A program made the translations under genes and the position numbers. This document shows, piece after piece, positions 53,662 through 62,919 of a stretch of DNA of 64,000 nt. Positions within the stretch are counted from its first letter, which is position 1. Every line of letters begins with the position of its first letter. The stretch covers positions 1 through 64,000 of the forward strand of contig JAJFHV010000012.1 in NCBI GenBank assembly GCA_021775415.1, given 5' to 3'. The notes under the pieces were generated by a model. That model did not search any database. It saw only the letters and a list, made by a program, of their open reading frames with translations, and was not told the origin of the DNA. This stretch comes from Hyphomicrobiales bacterium. Lineage in GTDB: Bacteria; Pseudomonadota; Alphaproteobacteria; Rhizobiales; Rhizobiaceae.

Positions 53662-54165
53662 TCACCGCTCTTTCTTTTTATACATGGCCAGCATGCGGTT
53701 GGTCACAAAGAACCCGCCAAAAATGTTTACCGAAGCAAGCACCAGCGCAATAAAGCCGAATGTTGTTGCAGCAAATCCTGCGGCATGGATACCCACCGCC
53801 AGCAACGCACCAACGACAATCACGGATGAAATCGCATTGGTGACGGACATCAACGGCGTGTGAAGGGCTGGTGTCACCGACCAAACCACGTAGTAGCCGA
53901 CAAAAATAGCCATCACAAAAATGGCAAACTGAAATACGAAGGGATCGATCGCACCACCGGTTGCAGCACTGGCAGCCGTGCCAGCCGCTTGCGATGCTTC
54001 ACCAGATTGCCCCAGAGTGGTTGCCTGCTCAAGTGCAGCATCGCGTGCCTCACGGGCAAGTTCTGCAGCAGTTTCGGCGGCCTTACGGGCCTCTTCGAAA
54101 AGCTCTCGGGCTTTTTCCGCCCATGCCTCGGCGGCACCATTTGTGTTGTTGGTTTCTTCACTCAT
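53662..54165 (-). CDS. NAD(P) transhydrogenase subunit alpha part 2 (PntAB)
   Basis: A 167-residue membrane subunit; the C-terminal 100 residues hold three helices and the motif [29 protein letters not shown]. The N-terminal 60 residues are an Ala-Glu-rich coiled coil ([26 protein letters not shown]), longer than usual. Start ATG 54165 overlaps the upstream subunit stop by 4 bases. Confidence 0.92.
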   Translation of the reverse strand: MSEETNNTNGAAEAWAEKARELFEEARKAAETAAELAREARDAALEQATTLGQSGEASQAAGTAASAATGGAIDPFVFQFAIFVMAIFVGYYVVWSVTPALHTPLMSVTNAISSVIVVGALLAVGIHAAGFAATTFGFIALVLASVNIFGGFFVTNRMLAMYKKKER

Positions 54166-55400
54166 GTCGCGTCCTTCGTGGATTTAACGGGCTTGGACCT
54201 GGCTGTGGTCTTTGCTGGAGTTTTCTTTGCAGGTGCTTTCTTTGGCGCAGCTTTTGGTTTGGCCTCCACCTTGCCATCACCACCAAATGCTGAGTGCACA
54301 ATTTTTCCGCCATGGGTCAAAAGAGTTGCCTGAACAAGCTCATCTTTCCAGTTGACCGAAAGCTTGCCCTTTTCGGGATCAATCATGGTCTGCAGAAAGG
54401 CGAGCAGATTTTTTGCATATAGAAGCGATGCGGATGCAGCAATCCGCCCGGCCAAATTTGGATACCCGATAATTGAAACGCCACCAACCTTGGCAATGGT
54501 ACCGGATTTTGTTCCCTCAACATTACCGCCCCGCTCAACCGCCAAATCAACTACCACCGAACCGGATGTCATTGATTTTACCATGTCGGCTGAAATTAAT
54601 CTTGGCGCAGGCCTGCCCGGAATAAGGGCAGTGGTAATAACGATATCCTGTTTGGAAATATGTGAAGCAACAAGCTCGGCCTGCTTTGCCTGATACTCCT
54701 TTGACATTTCCTTTGCATAACCCGCCGCCGTTTCAGCATCACGGAATTCATCATCCTCAACCGCTACAAATTTCGCACCCAGTGATTCTACCTGTTCCTT
54801 GGCTGCTGGCCGGACATCTGTTGCTGTGACGATCGCGCCCAATCGGCGCGCAGTCGCAATTGCCTGAAGGCCTGCAACACCTGCTCCCATGACAAAACAT
54901 TTGGCTGCCGGCACAGTTCCTGCTGCAGTCATCATCAGCGGCAATGCCTGGTCAAAAACCGCTGCCGCTTCAACAACTGCCTGATATCCAGCCAGATTTG
55001 CCTGCGAGGACAAAACATCCATGGATTGCGCCCTTGTGATGCGCGGCATGAATTCCATGGCAAAGGAGGAAATCCCCGCACTGGCCATGGCTTTCACATC
55101 CGGCTCATTGCCGAACGGATCCATCATTGCCAGAACAAGCGCACCCTTTTTGTATTGTTTGGATTCTGCAGGAGTAGGACGCAAAACCTTCAAAACCACA
55201 TCCGCGGTTTTTGCAGCTTTCGCATCCCCAATCAGTGCTCCCGCCTGCTTGTAGTCATTGTCGGAAATCCTGGAATGAACGCCTGCGCCTTTTTCAATAT
55301 TTACTTGAAATCCGAGCGCCACCAGCTTTTTGACCGTATCAGCAGATACCGCAACGCGGGTTTCAGCATTGATGGTTTCCCCGGGAACAAAGAGCTTCAT
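54162..55400 (-). CDS. NAD(P) transhydrogenase subunit alpha part 1 (PntAA)
   Basis: A 412-residue NAD-binding (dI) subunit resembling alanine dehydrogenase. Visible motifs are [39 protein letters not shown] and [20 protein letters not shown]. After residue about 380 the chain adds a Lys-Ala-Pro-rich tail ([19 protein letters not shown]) resembling histone H1 tails, which is not part of dI. First gene of the operon with pntAB and pntB. Confidence 0.95.
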   Translation of the reverse strand: MKLFVPGETINAETRVAVSADTVKKLVALGFQVNIEKGAGVHSRISDNDYKQAGALIGDAKAAKTADVVLKVLRPTPAESKQYKKGALVLAMMDPFGNEPDVKAMASAGISSFAMEFMPRITRAQSMDVLSSQANLAGYQAVVEAAAVFDQALPLMMTAAGTVPAAKCFVMGAGVAGLQAIATARRLGAIVTATDVRPAAKEQVESLGAKFVAVEDDEFRDAETAAGYAKEMSKEYQAKQAELVASHISKQDIVITTALIPGRPAPRLISADMVKSMTSGSVVVDLAVERGGNVEGTKSGTIAKVGGVSIIGYPNLAGRIAASASLLYAKNLLAFLQTMIDPEKGKLSVNWKDELVQATLLTHGGKIVHSAFGGDGKVEAKPKAAPKKAPAKKTPAKTTARSKPVKSTKDAT

Positions 55401-55563
55401 TTAATTGCCTCAACATCAATACTACAGGTTTGATATGCACCGCCCGAAAACTACGTTAATCAGTTAATACCCCAGCGTCCAAACCAATGAATTCGGGTTG
55501 GAAGAAAGTCAATTCACATTCATGAGTGCTCTAACCCAACGGGTACACAATCCAGGTAAAATT

Positions 55564-55776
55564 TTACAAGGCGAAATAGCACGCCGCCATAATGACAGCA
55601 AACAACAACGTTCCGCCTATCAATCCGCCACCACCAAAAAACCCGAAAGCCATTGAGATGAGCAACGCCGCGCAGAATACAACAGTCCAGATCGACAACG
55701 ACAAAAACACTTTGTAGGTTTTCTCATGCTCGGGGTAGTCCATCGCATTTGCTGCTTTTGCCGGTTTCTTTGCCAT
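55564..55776 (-). CDS. aa3-type cytochrome c oxidase subunit IV
   Basis: A 70-residue membrane protein matching the bacterial aa3 subunit IV family: a short N-terminal amphipathic part (AMDYPEHEKTYKVFLSL) and two hydrophobic stretches (WTVVFCAALLISMAF and IGGTLLFAVIMAACYFAL). AGGAG precedes GTG-ATG at 55779/55776. The main coxI-III genes are not in the window. Upstream of the pnt operon in many rhizobia. Confidence 0.85.
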   Translation of the reverse strand: MAKKPAKAANAMDYPEHEKTYKVFLSLSIWTVVFCAALLISMAFGFFGGGGLIGGTLLFAVIMAACYFAL

Positions 55777-55901
55777 CACTTTTGCTCCTTAAGGGATCCG
55801 CCCGGATCCCAGATCATGCTGCGAACTTAATATCCATTTTAGCGTTTGCCATCACCGTGACCAATTGTCCTTTGTGGCTTTACTCCAAAAGCGAACTTTC
55901 C

Positions 55902-56273
55902 TCACCCGCCACGCCGCAGTGAAAACTTGTTTCCATTCTCATCAACACAGTCCAGTTGGTCAGCCGAAGACTTCAAACACTCTGCAGAATTCGACTTGCC
56001 GCTGACAACACCAAACCAATTCAATCTCACTTTGGTATCGGAAAGGGCAGTATAACTTCCCTCGGAAATGACACCACCCGTATCATTTGCAACCGCCCTG
56101 AATATTCCATTATCCAGCTCGGCCGTATAAACACCGTCACTTGAGGCCCATTTACCATTGAGAATTGGCGGACCTGCAACCTCCTTGTTTGACTGGCAGG
56201 ATGCTACCATCAAAAGTGAAATTGCAGCCAATCCCAAAATGCCCCGGCGCATTACGGAACCCGTCTTGTTCAT
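55902..56273 (-). CDS. Omp10-like outer-membrane lipoprotein
   Basis: A 123-residue lipoprotein with signal peptide and lipobox (LLMVASC). The mature part resembles Brucella Omp10/AprI-Inh-like: NGKWASSDGVYTAELDNGIFRA, ISEGSYTALSDTKVRLN and the paired Cys in AECLKSSADQLDCVDENG followed by KFSLRR. Omp10 is an outer-membrane lipoprotein of Brucella needed for full virulence; function here unknown. GGAG lies before ATG 56273. Confidence 0.72.
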   Translation of the reverse strand: MNKTGSVMRRGILGLAAISLLMVASCQSNKEVAGPPILNGKWASSDGVYTAELDNGIFRAVANDTGGVISEGSYTALSDTKVRLNWFGVVSGKSNSAECLKSSADQLDCVDENGNKFSLRRGG

Positions 56274-56357
56274 TTCATCTCTCCGTAATCCCGATTCTCT
56301 ATAATGTTATGAAATCGTCATGCTGGCGGTCAAGTATTTGCCCGGTTGACTTCTATC

Positions 56358-58241
56358 TCAGCCAGCAACGTCCAATGCTTCCAGTTCATCAATCAACCCG
56401 GATATCATCGAAAGCCCTTCTTTCCAAAAATCAGGATCCCCTGCATCCAACCCAAAGGGTTCCAGAAGTTCGCTGTGATGTTTAGTGCCGCCCGCCTTTA
56501 GCAATTCAAAATACTTATTTTGAAAGCCACTCTCCGCATTTTCATACACTGCATAAAGTGAATTTACGAGGCAATCTCCAAATGCATAGGCATACACATA
56601 AAAGGGTGAGTGAATAAAGTGCGGGATATATGACCAGTAGTGACGGTAACCTTCGTCAAAACGGAACGCCGGACCCAGGCTTTCTTGCTGGACCGAAAGC
56701 CAGATATCCCCAAGCATCTCTGAAGTGAGTTCACCATTTCGCCGTTCTTTATGAACCTTTCGTTCAAACAGGTAGAACGCAATCTGGCGCACCACGGTAT
56801 TGAGCATATCCTCAACCTTTTGGGCGAGCATTATCTTGCGCTCTTCAACGGTTGAACATTTTGAAAGCAGTGATCGGAAAGTCAACATCTCACCAAATAC
56901 ACTTGCGGTTTCAGCCAGCGTTAGCGGTGTCTGGGCCATCAACGCTCCTTGACGACCGGCAAGCACCTGATGAACACCATGCCCAAGTTCATGGGCCAAC
57001 GTCATCACATCACGCGGCTTGCCAAGATAATTCAGCATTACATATGGATGCACTGACGGTATGGTCGGATGAGCAAATGCACCGGGAGACTTGCCCTTGC
57101 GGACGGGGGCATCAATCCAGTTTTTATCAAAAAAGCGTTCGGCAATTTCAGCCATTTCCGGCGCAAACCCGGAATAGGCTTCCAGCACTGTTGATCGCGC
57201 CTCACTCCACTCAAATACCCGTTCCTCGACTTTTGGCAGCGGTGCATTCCTGTCCCAATGCTCCATCACATCAAGGCCAAGCCATCCGGCCTTCATGCGG
57301 TAATAACGGTGGGAGAGTGATGGAAACGCCTGTTGAACTGCATCCACAAGTGCATCGACCACTTCACGCTCAACCCGGTTAGCCAGGTGCCGTGAATCGG
57401 AAACATCCTCAAACCCGCGCCAGCGATCTGAAATTTCCTTATCCTTGGCAAGTGTATTGGTGATCAAAGAGAAGGTTCGCTGATTTTCACCAAGCACCTT
57501 CGAGATTTCCCGTGCCGCGATTTCGCGCTTCGTTCGATCTGTATCCTGAAGGTAGTTGAATGCAGGTTCTACGCTAAGCTGCTTTCCATCGATATTGAAT
57601 TCCAAAGCTGCCATGGTTTCATCAAACAGCCGGTTCCAAGCGCTGCGACCCGTAACGGACTTTTCATGGAACAACTGCTCGATCCGGTCATCCAGCTGGT
57701 GGGGCTTGTCCATCCTGAGATCCATCAACCACGGTCGATAATAGGCAAGCGAAGCATCCTCTTTCATCGCTGCATCAAGTACACCATCATCCAACCGGTT
57801 AAGCTCCAGAGTGAAAAACAGTAGATGCGAGCTTGCGGTGGTAATTTTCTCCTGAGCATCACCAAAAAACTTGGCAATTGTCGGATCACTGGAATCGCCA
57901 GCATAAATCAATCCCGCATACGACATGATGCGGCCCATGCGCTCTTCAATGCTTTCATACTCCGCAATTGCCAGTGCCAGATCGCGCGGGTTTTTCTTTA
58001 GAATCTGTGCCAGCTTGTTAGCGTGATCCCTTTCAAATTTCTCTGACTCCATCTGACTCTGATCAAGGTCCTGAATATACTCATCGCTTTCCATGCCTGG
58101 ATAGAGGTCTGTCAGATTCCATTCTGGCAGGTCGGCGAGCGAACTTTCTGTACTACCTTCATTCGCTACGGCATGATTTGGCATGTTGATATGTCCTGCC
58201 CCGGTGGAAATTTTCATGAGAGATTGTCCAGAAGAGTTCAT
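56358..58241 (-). CDS. pepF: M3 family oligoendopeptidase F
   Basis: A 627-residue metallopeptidase of the PepF group. The active site HExxH occurs as TLAHELGHGVHQVLAG with the downstream Glu in TLAETASVFGEML. The C-terminus has YYSYIPHF-type residues (HYWSYIPHFIHSPFYVYAYAFGD). Cleaves short peptides in the cytoplasm. Three in-frame ATGs exist (58241, 58217, 58184); the last, MPNHAVANEG, has CAGGA upstream and may be the real start. Confidence 0.93.
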   Translation of the reverse strand: MNSSGQSLMKISTGAGHINMPNHAVANEGSTESSLADLPEWNLTDLYPGMESDEYIQDLDQSQMESEKFERDHANKLAQILKKNPRDLALAIAEYESIEERMGRIMSYAGLIYAGDSSDPTIAKFFGDAQEKITTASSHLLFFTLELNRLDDGVLDAAMKEDASLAYYRPWLMDLRMDKPHQLDDRIEQLFHEKSVTGRSAWNRLFDETMAALEFNIDGKQLSVEPAFNYLQDTDRTKREIAAREISKVLGENQRTFSLITNTLAKDKEISDRWRGFEDVSDSRHLANRVEREVVDALVDAVQQAFPSLSHRYYRMKAGWLGLDVMEHWDRNAPLPKVEERVFEWSEARSTVLEAYSGFAPEMAEIAERFFDKNWIDAPVRKGKSPGAFAHPTIPSVHPYVMLNYLGKPRDVMTLAHELGHGVHQVLAGRQGALMAQTPLTLAETASVFGEMLTFRSLLSKCSTVEERKIMLAQKVEDMLNTVVRQIAFYLFERKVHKERRNGELTSEMLGDIWLSVQQESLGPAFRFDEGYRHYWSYIPHFIHSPFYVYAYAFGDCLVNSLYAVYENAESGFQNKYFELLKAGGTKHHSELLEPFGLDAGDPDFWKEGLSMISGLIDELEALDVAG

Positions 58242-58421
58242 GTCCTAGATAGGTAAACCGTTTGTTGCCGGGATCAATACGTTTTTCCAGACAAATGCAC
58301 CACACATTAACCCTGCCGCTTAAGCAGCTATTTAGCGATCCATGCTAGATTGTCCAGTAATGGGACACTGTCACCTACCCAGGCTGAAAAAGCCCGGCGT
58401 GACGAAACAAACGGAAAACAC

Positions 58422-59954
58422 ATGGCCGATCAGGTATTGATAGTCGATGACGACCCGGTACAACGCCGCCTGCTTGACGCAATGCTAACCAAATTGGGCT
58501 ATAAAACCCTCAATGCGGATGGCGGTCACGCGGCGATGGACATGCTGACCGGCAGTGATGCTCACCGTATATCATTGGTAGTGCTTGATCTTGTGATGCC
58601 TGAGATGGATGGCATGGCAGTACTTGAGGAAATGGCTGCCCAAAAAATCAATCTTCCGGTAATCGTCCAAACCGCTCAAGGTGGTGTGGAAACCGCGGTA
58701 AATGCCATGCGCGCCGGCGCATCTGATTTCGTCGTCAAGCCAGCATCTCCACAGCGGCTGAAGGTTTCCCTGCAAAATGCATTGAAGCTTGGTGCGCTTG
58801 AAGGAGAATTAAAGCGGATCAACAAATCTGTGTCCGGAAATCTCTCACTCGACGAGATCATCTCGGCAAGCCCGAACATGGCACGGGTAAAGGAAATCGC
58901 CCAAAAGGCGGCACAATCAACCATTCCCGTATTGATCGAAGGCGAATCCGGCGTTGGCAAGGAAATGATTGCCCGCGCAATTCAAGGCATGAGTGAGCGG
59001 GTGTCAAAAAGCTTCGTTACTGTAAATTGTGGCGCCTTGCCGGAAAACCTCGTCGAAAGCATTCTGTTTGGCCATGAAAAAGGGGCTTTCACCGGAGCAA
59101 GCGACAAACATATCGGCAAGTTCCAGGAAGCACACAATGGTACGCTTTTTCTCGACGAAGTTGGCGAACTGACCCTTGATATGCAGGTCAAACTGCTGCG
59201 GGCAATTCAGGAAAGTGAAATTGATCCGGTCGGCTCGCGCAAACCGGTCAAAGTGAACTTCCGCTTGATTTCAGCTACAAATCGGAATTTGCTGGAAGAG
59301 GTAAAATCCGGAAACTTCCGTGAGGACCTTTATTACCGGCTGAGTGTACTTCCCCTTGTTGTACCTCCACTGCGAGACCGACACGAGGATATTCCAGCAC
59401 TTTTGCGTCACTTTGTTGCCCGCATCGCCGCTGAAGAAGGTCGAACCCATATCAAGGTGGTCGAGCCCCATGCAATCGACATGCTCTGTAGTTACGATTG
59501 GCCAGGAAACATCAGACAGCTCGAGAACGCAGTGTTTCGTGCGGTCGTTTTGTGCGATGGAGATGAACTAACCATCAATGAATTTCCGCAGATCGCGGCT
59601 CAAACGGCGCATGATTTGCCACAGACCAGTGAAATCGCTTCCCCGCCCATCTCTTTGATGGAGCCAGTTCATGGAGGCGGCGAACCCTGTGCCGCTGCTG
59701 TCGCCGAATCTGTTGAAACACCACACCCATCAGCTCAGTCACCCAACAACCTGACCTTGCTAGGCTCAGATGGTGATGTCATAAATCTTGAATATGCCGA
59801 GCGGGAAGTTATCCGCTATGCCATTGAACGCTATAATGGCCGGATGTCTGAAATAGCCCGCAAACTTGGCATCGGTCGCTCAACGCTCTATCGCAAATTG
59901 CGGGAATATGGCCTTGAAGGGGTTGATCAAAATTCCGACGCAATGATCGGTTAG
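58422..59954 (+). CDS. Sigma-54-dependent response regulator (NtrC family)
   Basis: A 510-residue regulator. The receiver domain has VLIVDDDPVQRRLL with VVLDLVMPEMDG as the phosphoacceptor Asp. The AAA+ core has GESGVGKEMIARAIQ, GHEKGAFTGA (sigma-54 contact), GTLFLDEVGELT and the C-terminal Fis-type HTH in MSEIARKLGIGRSTLYRKLREYGL. There is no histidine kinase nearby, so it is an orphan. ATG 58422 is used since the receiver begins there. It precedes the DUF882 gene in this orientation, as in other rhizobia. Confidence 0.9.
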   Translation: MADQVLIVDDDPVQRRLLDAMLTKLGYKTLNADGGHAAMDMLTGSDAHRISLVVLDLVMPEMDGMAVLEEMAAQKINLPVIVQTAQGGVETAVNAMRAGASDFVVKPASPQRLKVSLQNALKLGALEGELKRINKSVSGNLSLDEIISASPNMARVKEIAQKAAQSTIPVLIEGESGVGKEMIARAIQGMSERVSKSFVTVNCGALPENLVESILFGHEKGAFTGASDKHIGKFQEAHNGTLFLDEVGELTLDMQVKLLRAIQESEIDPVGSRKPVKVNFRLISATNRNLLEEVKSGNFREDLYYRLSVLPLVVPPLRDRHEDIPALLRHFVARIAAEEGRTHIKVVEPHAIDMLCSYDWPGNIRQLENAVFRAVVLCDGDELTINEFPQIAAQTAHDLPQTSEIASPPISLMEPVHGGGEPCAAAVAESVETPHPSAQSPNNLTLLGSDGDVINLEYAEREVIRYAIERYNGRMSEIARKLGIGRSTLYRKLREYGLEGVDQNSDAMIG

Positions 59955-60052
59955 CCACAAAGTTCCAAATCTGCTAAATCGAACGCCACGGTCTCACCGC
60001 ATTTTTTGATGATAATGGGTGTCCGTGCGGGTTTTGGTGGTTATAAGATTTG

Positions 60053-60070
60053 TTAAGGTCTGTTAACCAT
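60053..60070 (+). promoter_or_regulatory. Possible CtrA half-sites upstream of the DUF882 gene
   Basis: TTAA (60053-60056), six bases, then TTAACCAT (60063-60070), the rhizobial CtrA 8-mer. The spacer is six instead of seven, so it is a non-canonical pair. It lies about 65 bases before the DUF882 gene. Confidence 0.4.
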
Positions 60071-60134
60071 AACAGTCATATGAAAACCTGGTTTCAGGTA
60101 GTTGGATTGATCGCGAGAAGAGAACCTTTCGAAT

Positions 60135-62180
60135 TTGGGTATTTTTCCAAAATCCTTGACTTGGCGGGCAAGCCATAGATTTCCCGTTTTAATTCTGGCG
60201 AGGGCAGTAATGCTGCTGGCTGGATTTTGCCTGCTGTCGTCCGCCGCGATGGCTGAAACGCGTAGCCTTAAGCTTTATTATTTACACACCGGTGAAAAGG
60301 CCACGATAGCCTACAAAAAGGACGGTAAATATATTGATTCCGGCTTGAAAAAGATAAATTACTTCTTGCGGGACTGGCGGCGCAACGAACCGACGAAAAT
60401 GGATCCGCTGCTGCTTGATCTCGTTTGGGAGATCTACAAAGAAGCAGGATCGAAAGATTATATTCACGTGATTTCCGGCTACCGGTCACCTGCAACAAAC
60501 AAATTACTCAAAAAGCGCGGTCGGGGGGTCGCCTCCAAGAGCCAGCACATGGTTGGTAAGGCGCTCGACTTTTTCCTGCCGGATGTAAAACTGAGCAAAC
60601 TGCGAAAAATCGGCCTAATCAAGCAATTGGGTGGTGTTGGATATTATCCAACTTCTGGATCTCCCTTTGTTCACATCGATACCGGGCGGGTCCGCCACTG
60701 GCCAAGAATGTCCCGCAAGGAACTCGTGAGAGTGTTTCCGAAGGGCAAGACCCTGCATGTTCCAACGGATGGCAAGCCACTTTCTGGCTATAACCTTGCA
60801 AAAGCCAATTATGAAAAGAATATTGCCAACCGGGGCAAAATTGTCATTGCCAAAGCCGAGGAAATCAAGAAAAGACCCAATTTCTTTAAACGGCTTCTGG
60901 GTGGCGGTGGCGAGGAAGATGACCTCATTGCAAATAATACACCCGCTCCAAAACCCGTTAAGACCACCTCAGAGCCTGCAGATGTGCCGGTTCCATCCGT
61001 TTCGCCAAATTCGAATCAAAATGGTGCATCGGTTGAAATTGCCGGTCTGACCACAGAAATTTCCCCGAAGCCGAATACCGCTCTGGGAGAGATTGCAAGT
61101 TTTACAATTCCAGTACCTGAACCGCGTCCGGACTATACCGTACCTGCTGGTGACTTCCTCATTGCCGAGAATGCTGAAAACAAGCCGGAAAACGCGGAAG
61201 CTACTGAAGTTGCATTATTGAAGGAACCGGAAGTTGTGCCTGAGCCTGCACCAACCATCAAGGTTGCGGCCCTCACCCCGAACGAAATTGAGGATTTGCG
61301 CCGACAGGTTTACGCCGCACTTGAGGATACAGGCTCCGCCAAACCAATACCGGCCGAAGAAATTCAAACGGCAAGTCTTGAGCCGATAGAGCCAGGCACA
61401 AGCACGGAAGGTGTATTGGCTCTGCCCGAGCCAAATCCGCAACGCGTAGCCGAAGTGATTGATGATGCGGCTGATGAAGTGGTGCTGGCAAGCCTCGAAC
61501 CAATTGAGCCGGGTACAAACACTTCCGGAACCCTCGCTTTACCCGAACCCAACCCACAACGTGCGGTGGAGGAAACCGCTGAGACCGTACTGGCCAGTCT
61601 TGAACCGATTGAGCCCGGCACCAGCAGTTCCGGTGAAATTGCATTTCCCAGACTTAATCCAGATCGTTCACAGATTATAGAAGAACCAACCCTAGTAACT
61701 GCACTACTGCCGATAGAGCCTGAGATAAAATCGGGCAATGGACCCGCATTTCCAATTCGAAATCCAGAACGCCTGCTAGTAGCAGAAGTTGAACCAGATG
61801 AACCGGAAATTGAAGATTTACTGGTTGCCAGTATTCCGGTTCCGGAATTGAGCCCGCTCAGATCCAGCCTGGATGAGCAAGAAATCGTGTTAGCCGCACT
61901 ACCGACTGAGAAAGTCACGTTAGCTGCCCGCACCATCTCACTTGAAAAGTTCTCGATGCCAGATCTAAATGAAAACATGATCGGCAAGTGGGCGCTTGCC
62001 AGCAACGCCAGCATCGCTCAAATAGCGGATATCCGGTTACCTGCTTATGGCCGCAATGCCATTCGCGAATTACCTTCGACCGTGCTGACCCGTGGCTTTG
62101 ACCGGAGCGGCAATAACCGCGCACCAAATCGCTTCACCGGGAGTTCCGTTGAATTCCTGGCATTTTCAAAGTTTAACTGA
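60135..62180 (+). CDS. DUF882 (YcbK-like peptidase M15) protein with long repetitive tail
   Basis: A 681-residue secreted protein. An N-terminal signal (MLLAGFCLLSSAAMA region) precedes a DUF882 domain at residues about 45-220 with HVISGYRSPATN, SQHMVGKALDFFLP and HIDTGRVRHW, including the zinc-ligand His and Asp of LAS-type peptidases. The rest, from residue 250 to 600, is an Ala-Pro-Glu-rich region with 36-residue repeats of the type ASLEPIEPGT. The start is TTG 60135; ATG 60210 is an alternative. It probably modifies peptidoglycan, with the tail reaching across the periplasm. Confidence 0.85.
   Translation: MGIFPKSLTWRASHRFPVLILARAVMLLAGFCLLSSAAMAETRSLKLYYLHTGEKATIAYKKDGKYIDSGLKKINYFLRDWRRNEPTKMDPLLLDLVWEIYKEAGSKDYIHVISGYRSPATNKLLKKRGRGVASKSQHMVGKALDFFLPDVKLSKLRKIGLIKQLGGVGYYPTSGSPFVHIDTGRVRHWPRMSRKELVRVFPKGKTLHVPTDGKPLSGYNLAKANYEKNIANRGKIVIAKAEEIKKRPNFFKRLLGGGGEEDDLIANNTPAPKPVKTTSEPADVPVPSVSPNSNQNGASVEIAGLTTEISPKPNTALGEIASFTIPVPEPRPDYTVPAGDFLIAENAENKPENAEATEVALLKEPEVVPEPAPTIKVAALTPNEIEDLRRQVYAALEDTGSAKPIPAEEIQTASLEPIEPGTSTEGVLALPEPNPQRVAEVIDDAADEVVLASLEPIEPGTNTSGTLALPEPNPQRAVEETAETVLASLEPIEPGTSSSGEIAFPRLNPDRSQIIEEPTLVTALLPIEPEIKSGNGPAFPIRNPERLLVAEVEPDEPEIEDLLVASIPVPELSPLRSSLDEQEIVLAALPTEKVTLAARTISLEKFSMPDLNENMIGKWALASNASIAQIADIRLPAYGRNAIRELPSTVLTRGFDRSGNNRAPNRFTGSSVEFLAFSKFN
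61371..61862 (+). repeat. Tandem coding repeats in the DUF882 protein tail
   Basis: Three good and two degenerate copies of about 35-40 codons begin with ASLEPIEPGT and end with LPEPNPQR: at about 61371-61446, 61483-61562, 61591-61668, 61698-61772 and a last partial copy near 61826-61862. Protein similarity is stronger than DNA identity between copies, which indicates old repeats under protein-level selection. Confidence 0.7.
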
Positions 62181-62462
62181 TTACTCTTCTTCGGTCTGTT
62201 GTTCTTCCGGTTGAAAATCCGGCAACATTCCAAGCGCCTGAAGGTATAGATCACGCACCGCTTCCTGCTCCTGGCGCTCGGTCAAATCCTGTTTCCGGAT
62301 TGACACAACCTGGCGCAATACCTTGGCATCAAACCCATTGGCCTTCGCTTCTGCATAGACATCCCGGATATCATCGGAGATTGCCTTTTTTTCTTCTTCA
62401 AGTCGCTCAACCCGTTCAACGATGGATTTGAGCTGCTCTCGTGCGACCATACTGTCTGACAT
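62181..62462 (-). CDS. gapR: GapR nucleoid-associated protein (DUF2312)
   Basis: A 93-residue protein with [20 protein letters not shown] and [26 protein letters not shown], the DUF2312/UPF0335 pattern. In Caulobacter GapR binds overtwisted DNA ahead of replication and transcription and supports topoisomerase action. ATG 62462 fits homologues. The C-terminus is a Glu/Gln tail. Stop is adjacent to the DUF882 stop (convergent). Confidence 0.9.
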   Translation of the reverse strand: MSDSMVAREQLKSIVERVERLEEEKKAISDDIRDVYAEAKANGFDAKVLRQVVSIRKQDLTERQEQEAVRDLYLQALGMLPDFQPEEQQTEEE

Positions 62463-62517
62463 CAATTTCTCCCGAATAGCCCCGGCTTGCACCTGGGTTT
62501 GTCAATTATGTTTTTGT

Positions 62518-62814
62518 TCAATCGTGCTGCTTGCCTGATTGAAATGCCTGCTTTTGCTCGGCACTTGCTTCTGTTTGATACTTGGCCTTCCATTCTTCAG
62601 CGGGCATCCCGTAAACAATTTCCCTGGCCTGGGCTTTGTCCATTTCCAGCCCCTCGTCGATTGCAGCTTCCTGATACCATCTGGAGAGACAATTCCGGCA
62701 AAACCCCGCAAGGTTCATCAAGTCAATATTCTGGACATCGGTGCGCTCCCGCAAATGATTTACCAACCGCCGGTATGCCGCCGCTTCCAATGCCTGTTTT
62801 TGCATTTCATCCAT
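62518..62814 (-). CDS. DUF1244 domain-containing protein
   Basis: A 98-residue protein. LEAAAYRRLVNHLRERTDVQN and NLAGFCRNCLSRWYQEAA with a CxxC pair are the DUF1244 pattern. Function unknown. AGGAG lies eight bases before ATG 62814. It lies upstream of gapR on the same strand with a 55-base gap, so the two may be co-transcribed. Confidence 0.88.
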   Translation of the reverse strand: MDEMQKQALEAAAYRRLVNHLRERTDVQNIDLMNLAGFCRNCLSRWYQEAAIDEGLEMDKAQAREIVYGMPAEEWKAKYQTEASAEQKQAFQSGKQHD

Positions 62815-62919
62815 CGGTAATACTCCTGTCGCGGTAAGACTTTTTGCAAATCTCACCTGCGCCTCTTGTCATATCATTCTGTATCAATCAATCCTGTCCG
62901 CACAACATTAAATCGAGCT

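Noticed and set aside
58290-58345. CtrA box in front of the sigma-54 regulator (TTAACCCTGCCGCTTAA)
   Set aside because: The spacer between TTAA half-sites is nine bases, not seven; likely chance.
60000-60130. Possible promoter-proximal riboswitch ahead of the DUF882 gene
   Set aside because: No conserved hairpin set or known aptamer core; only the CtrA-like half-sites and AT-rich sequence were found.
61364-62014. ORF of 216 residues antisense to the DUF882 repeat region, Ser-Gly-rich
   Set aside because: It mirrors the repeats of the plus-strand gene; low-complexity composition is a by-product.
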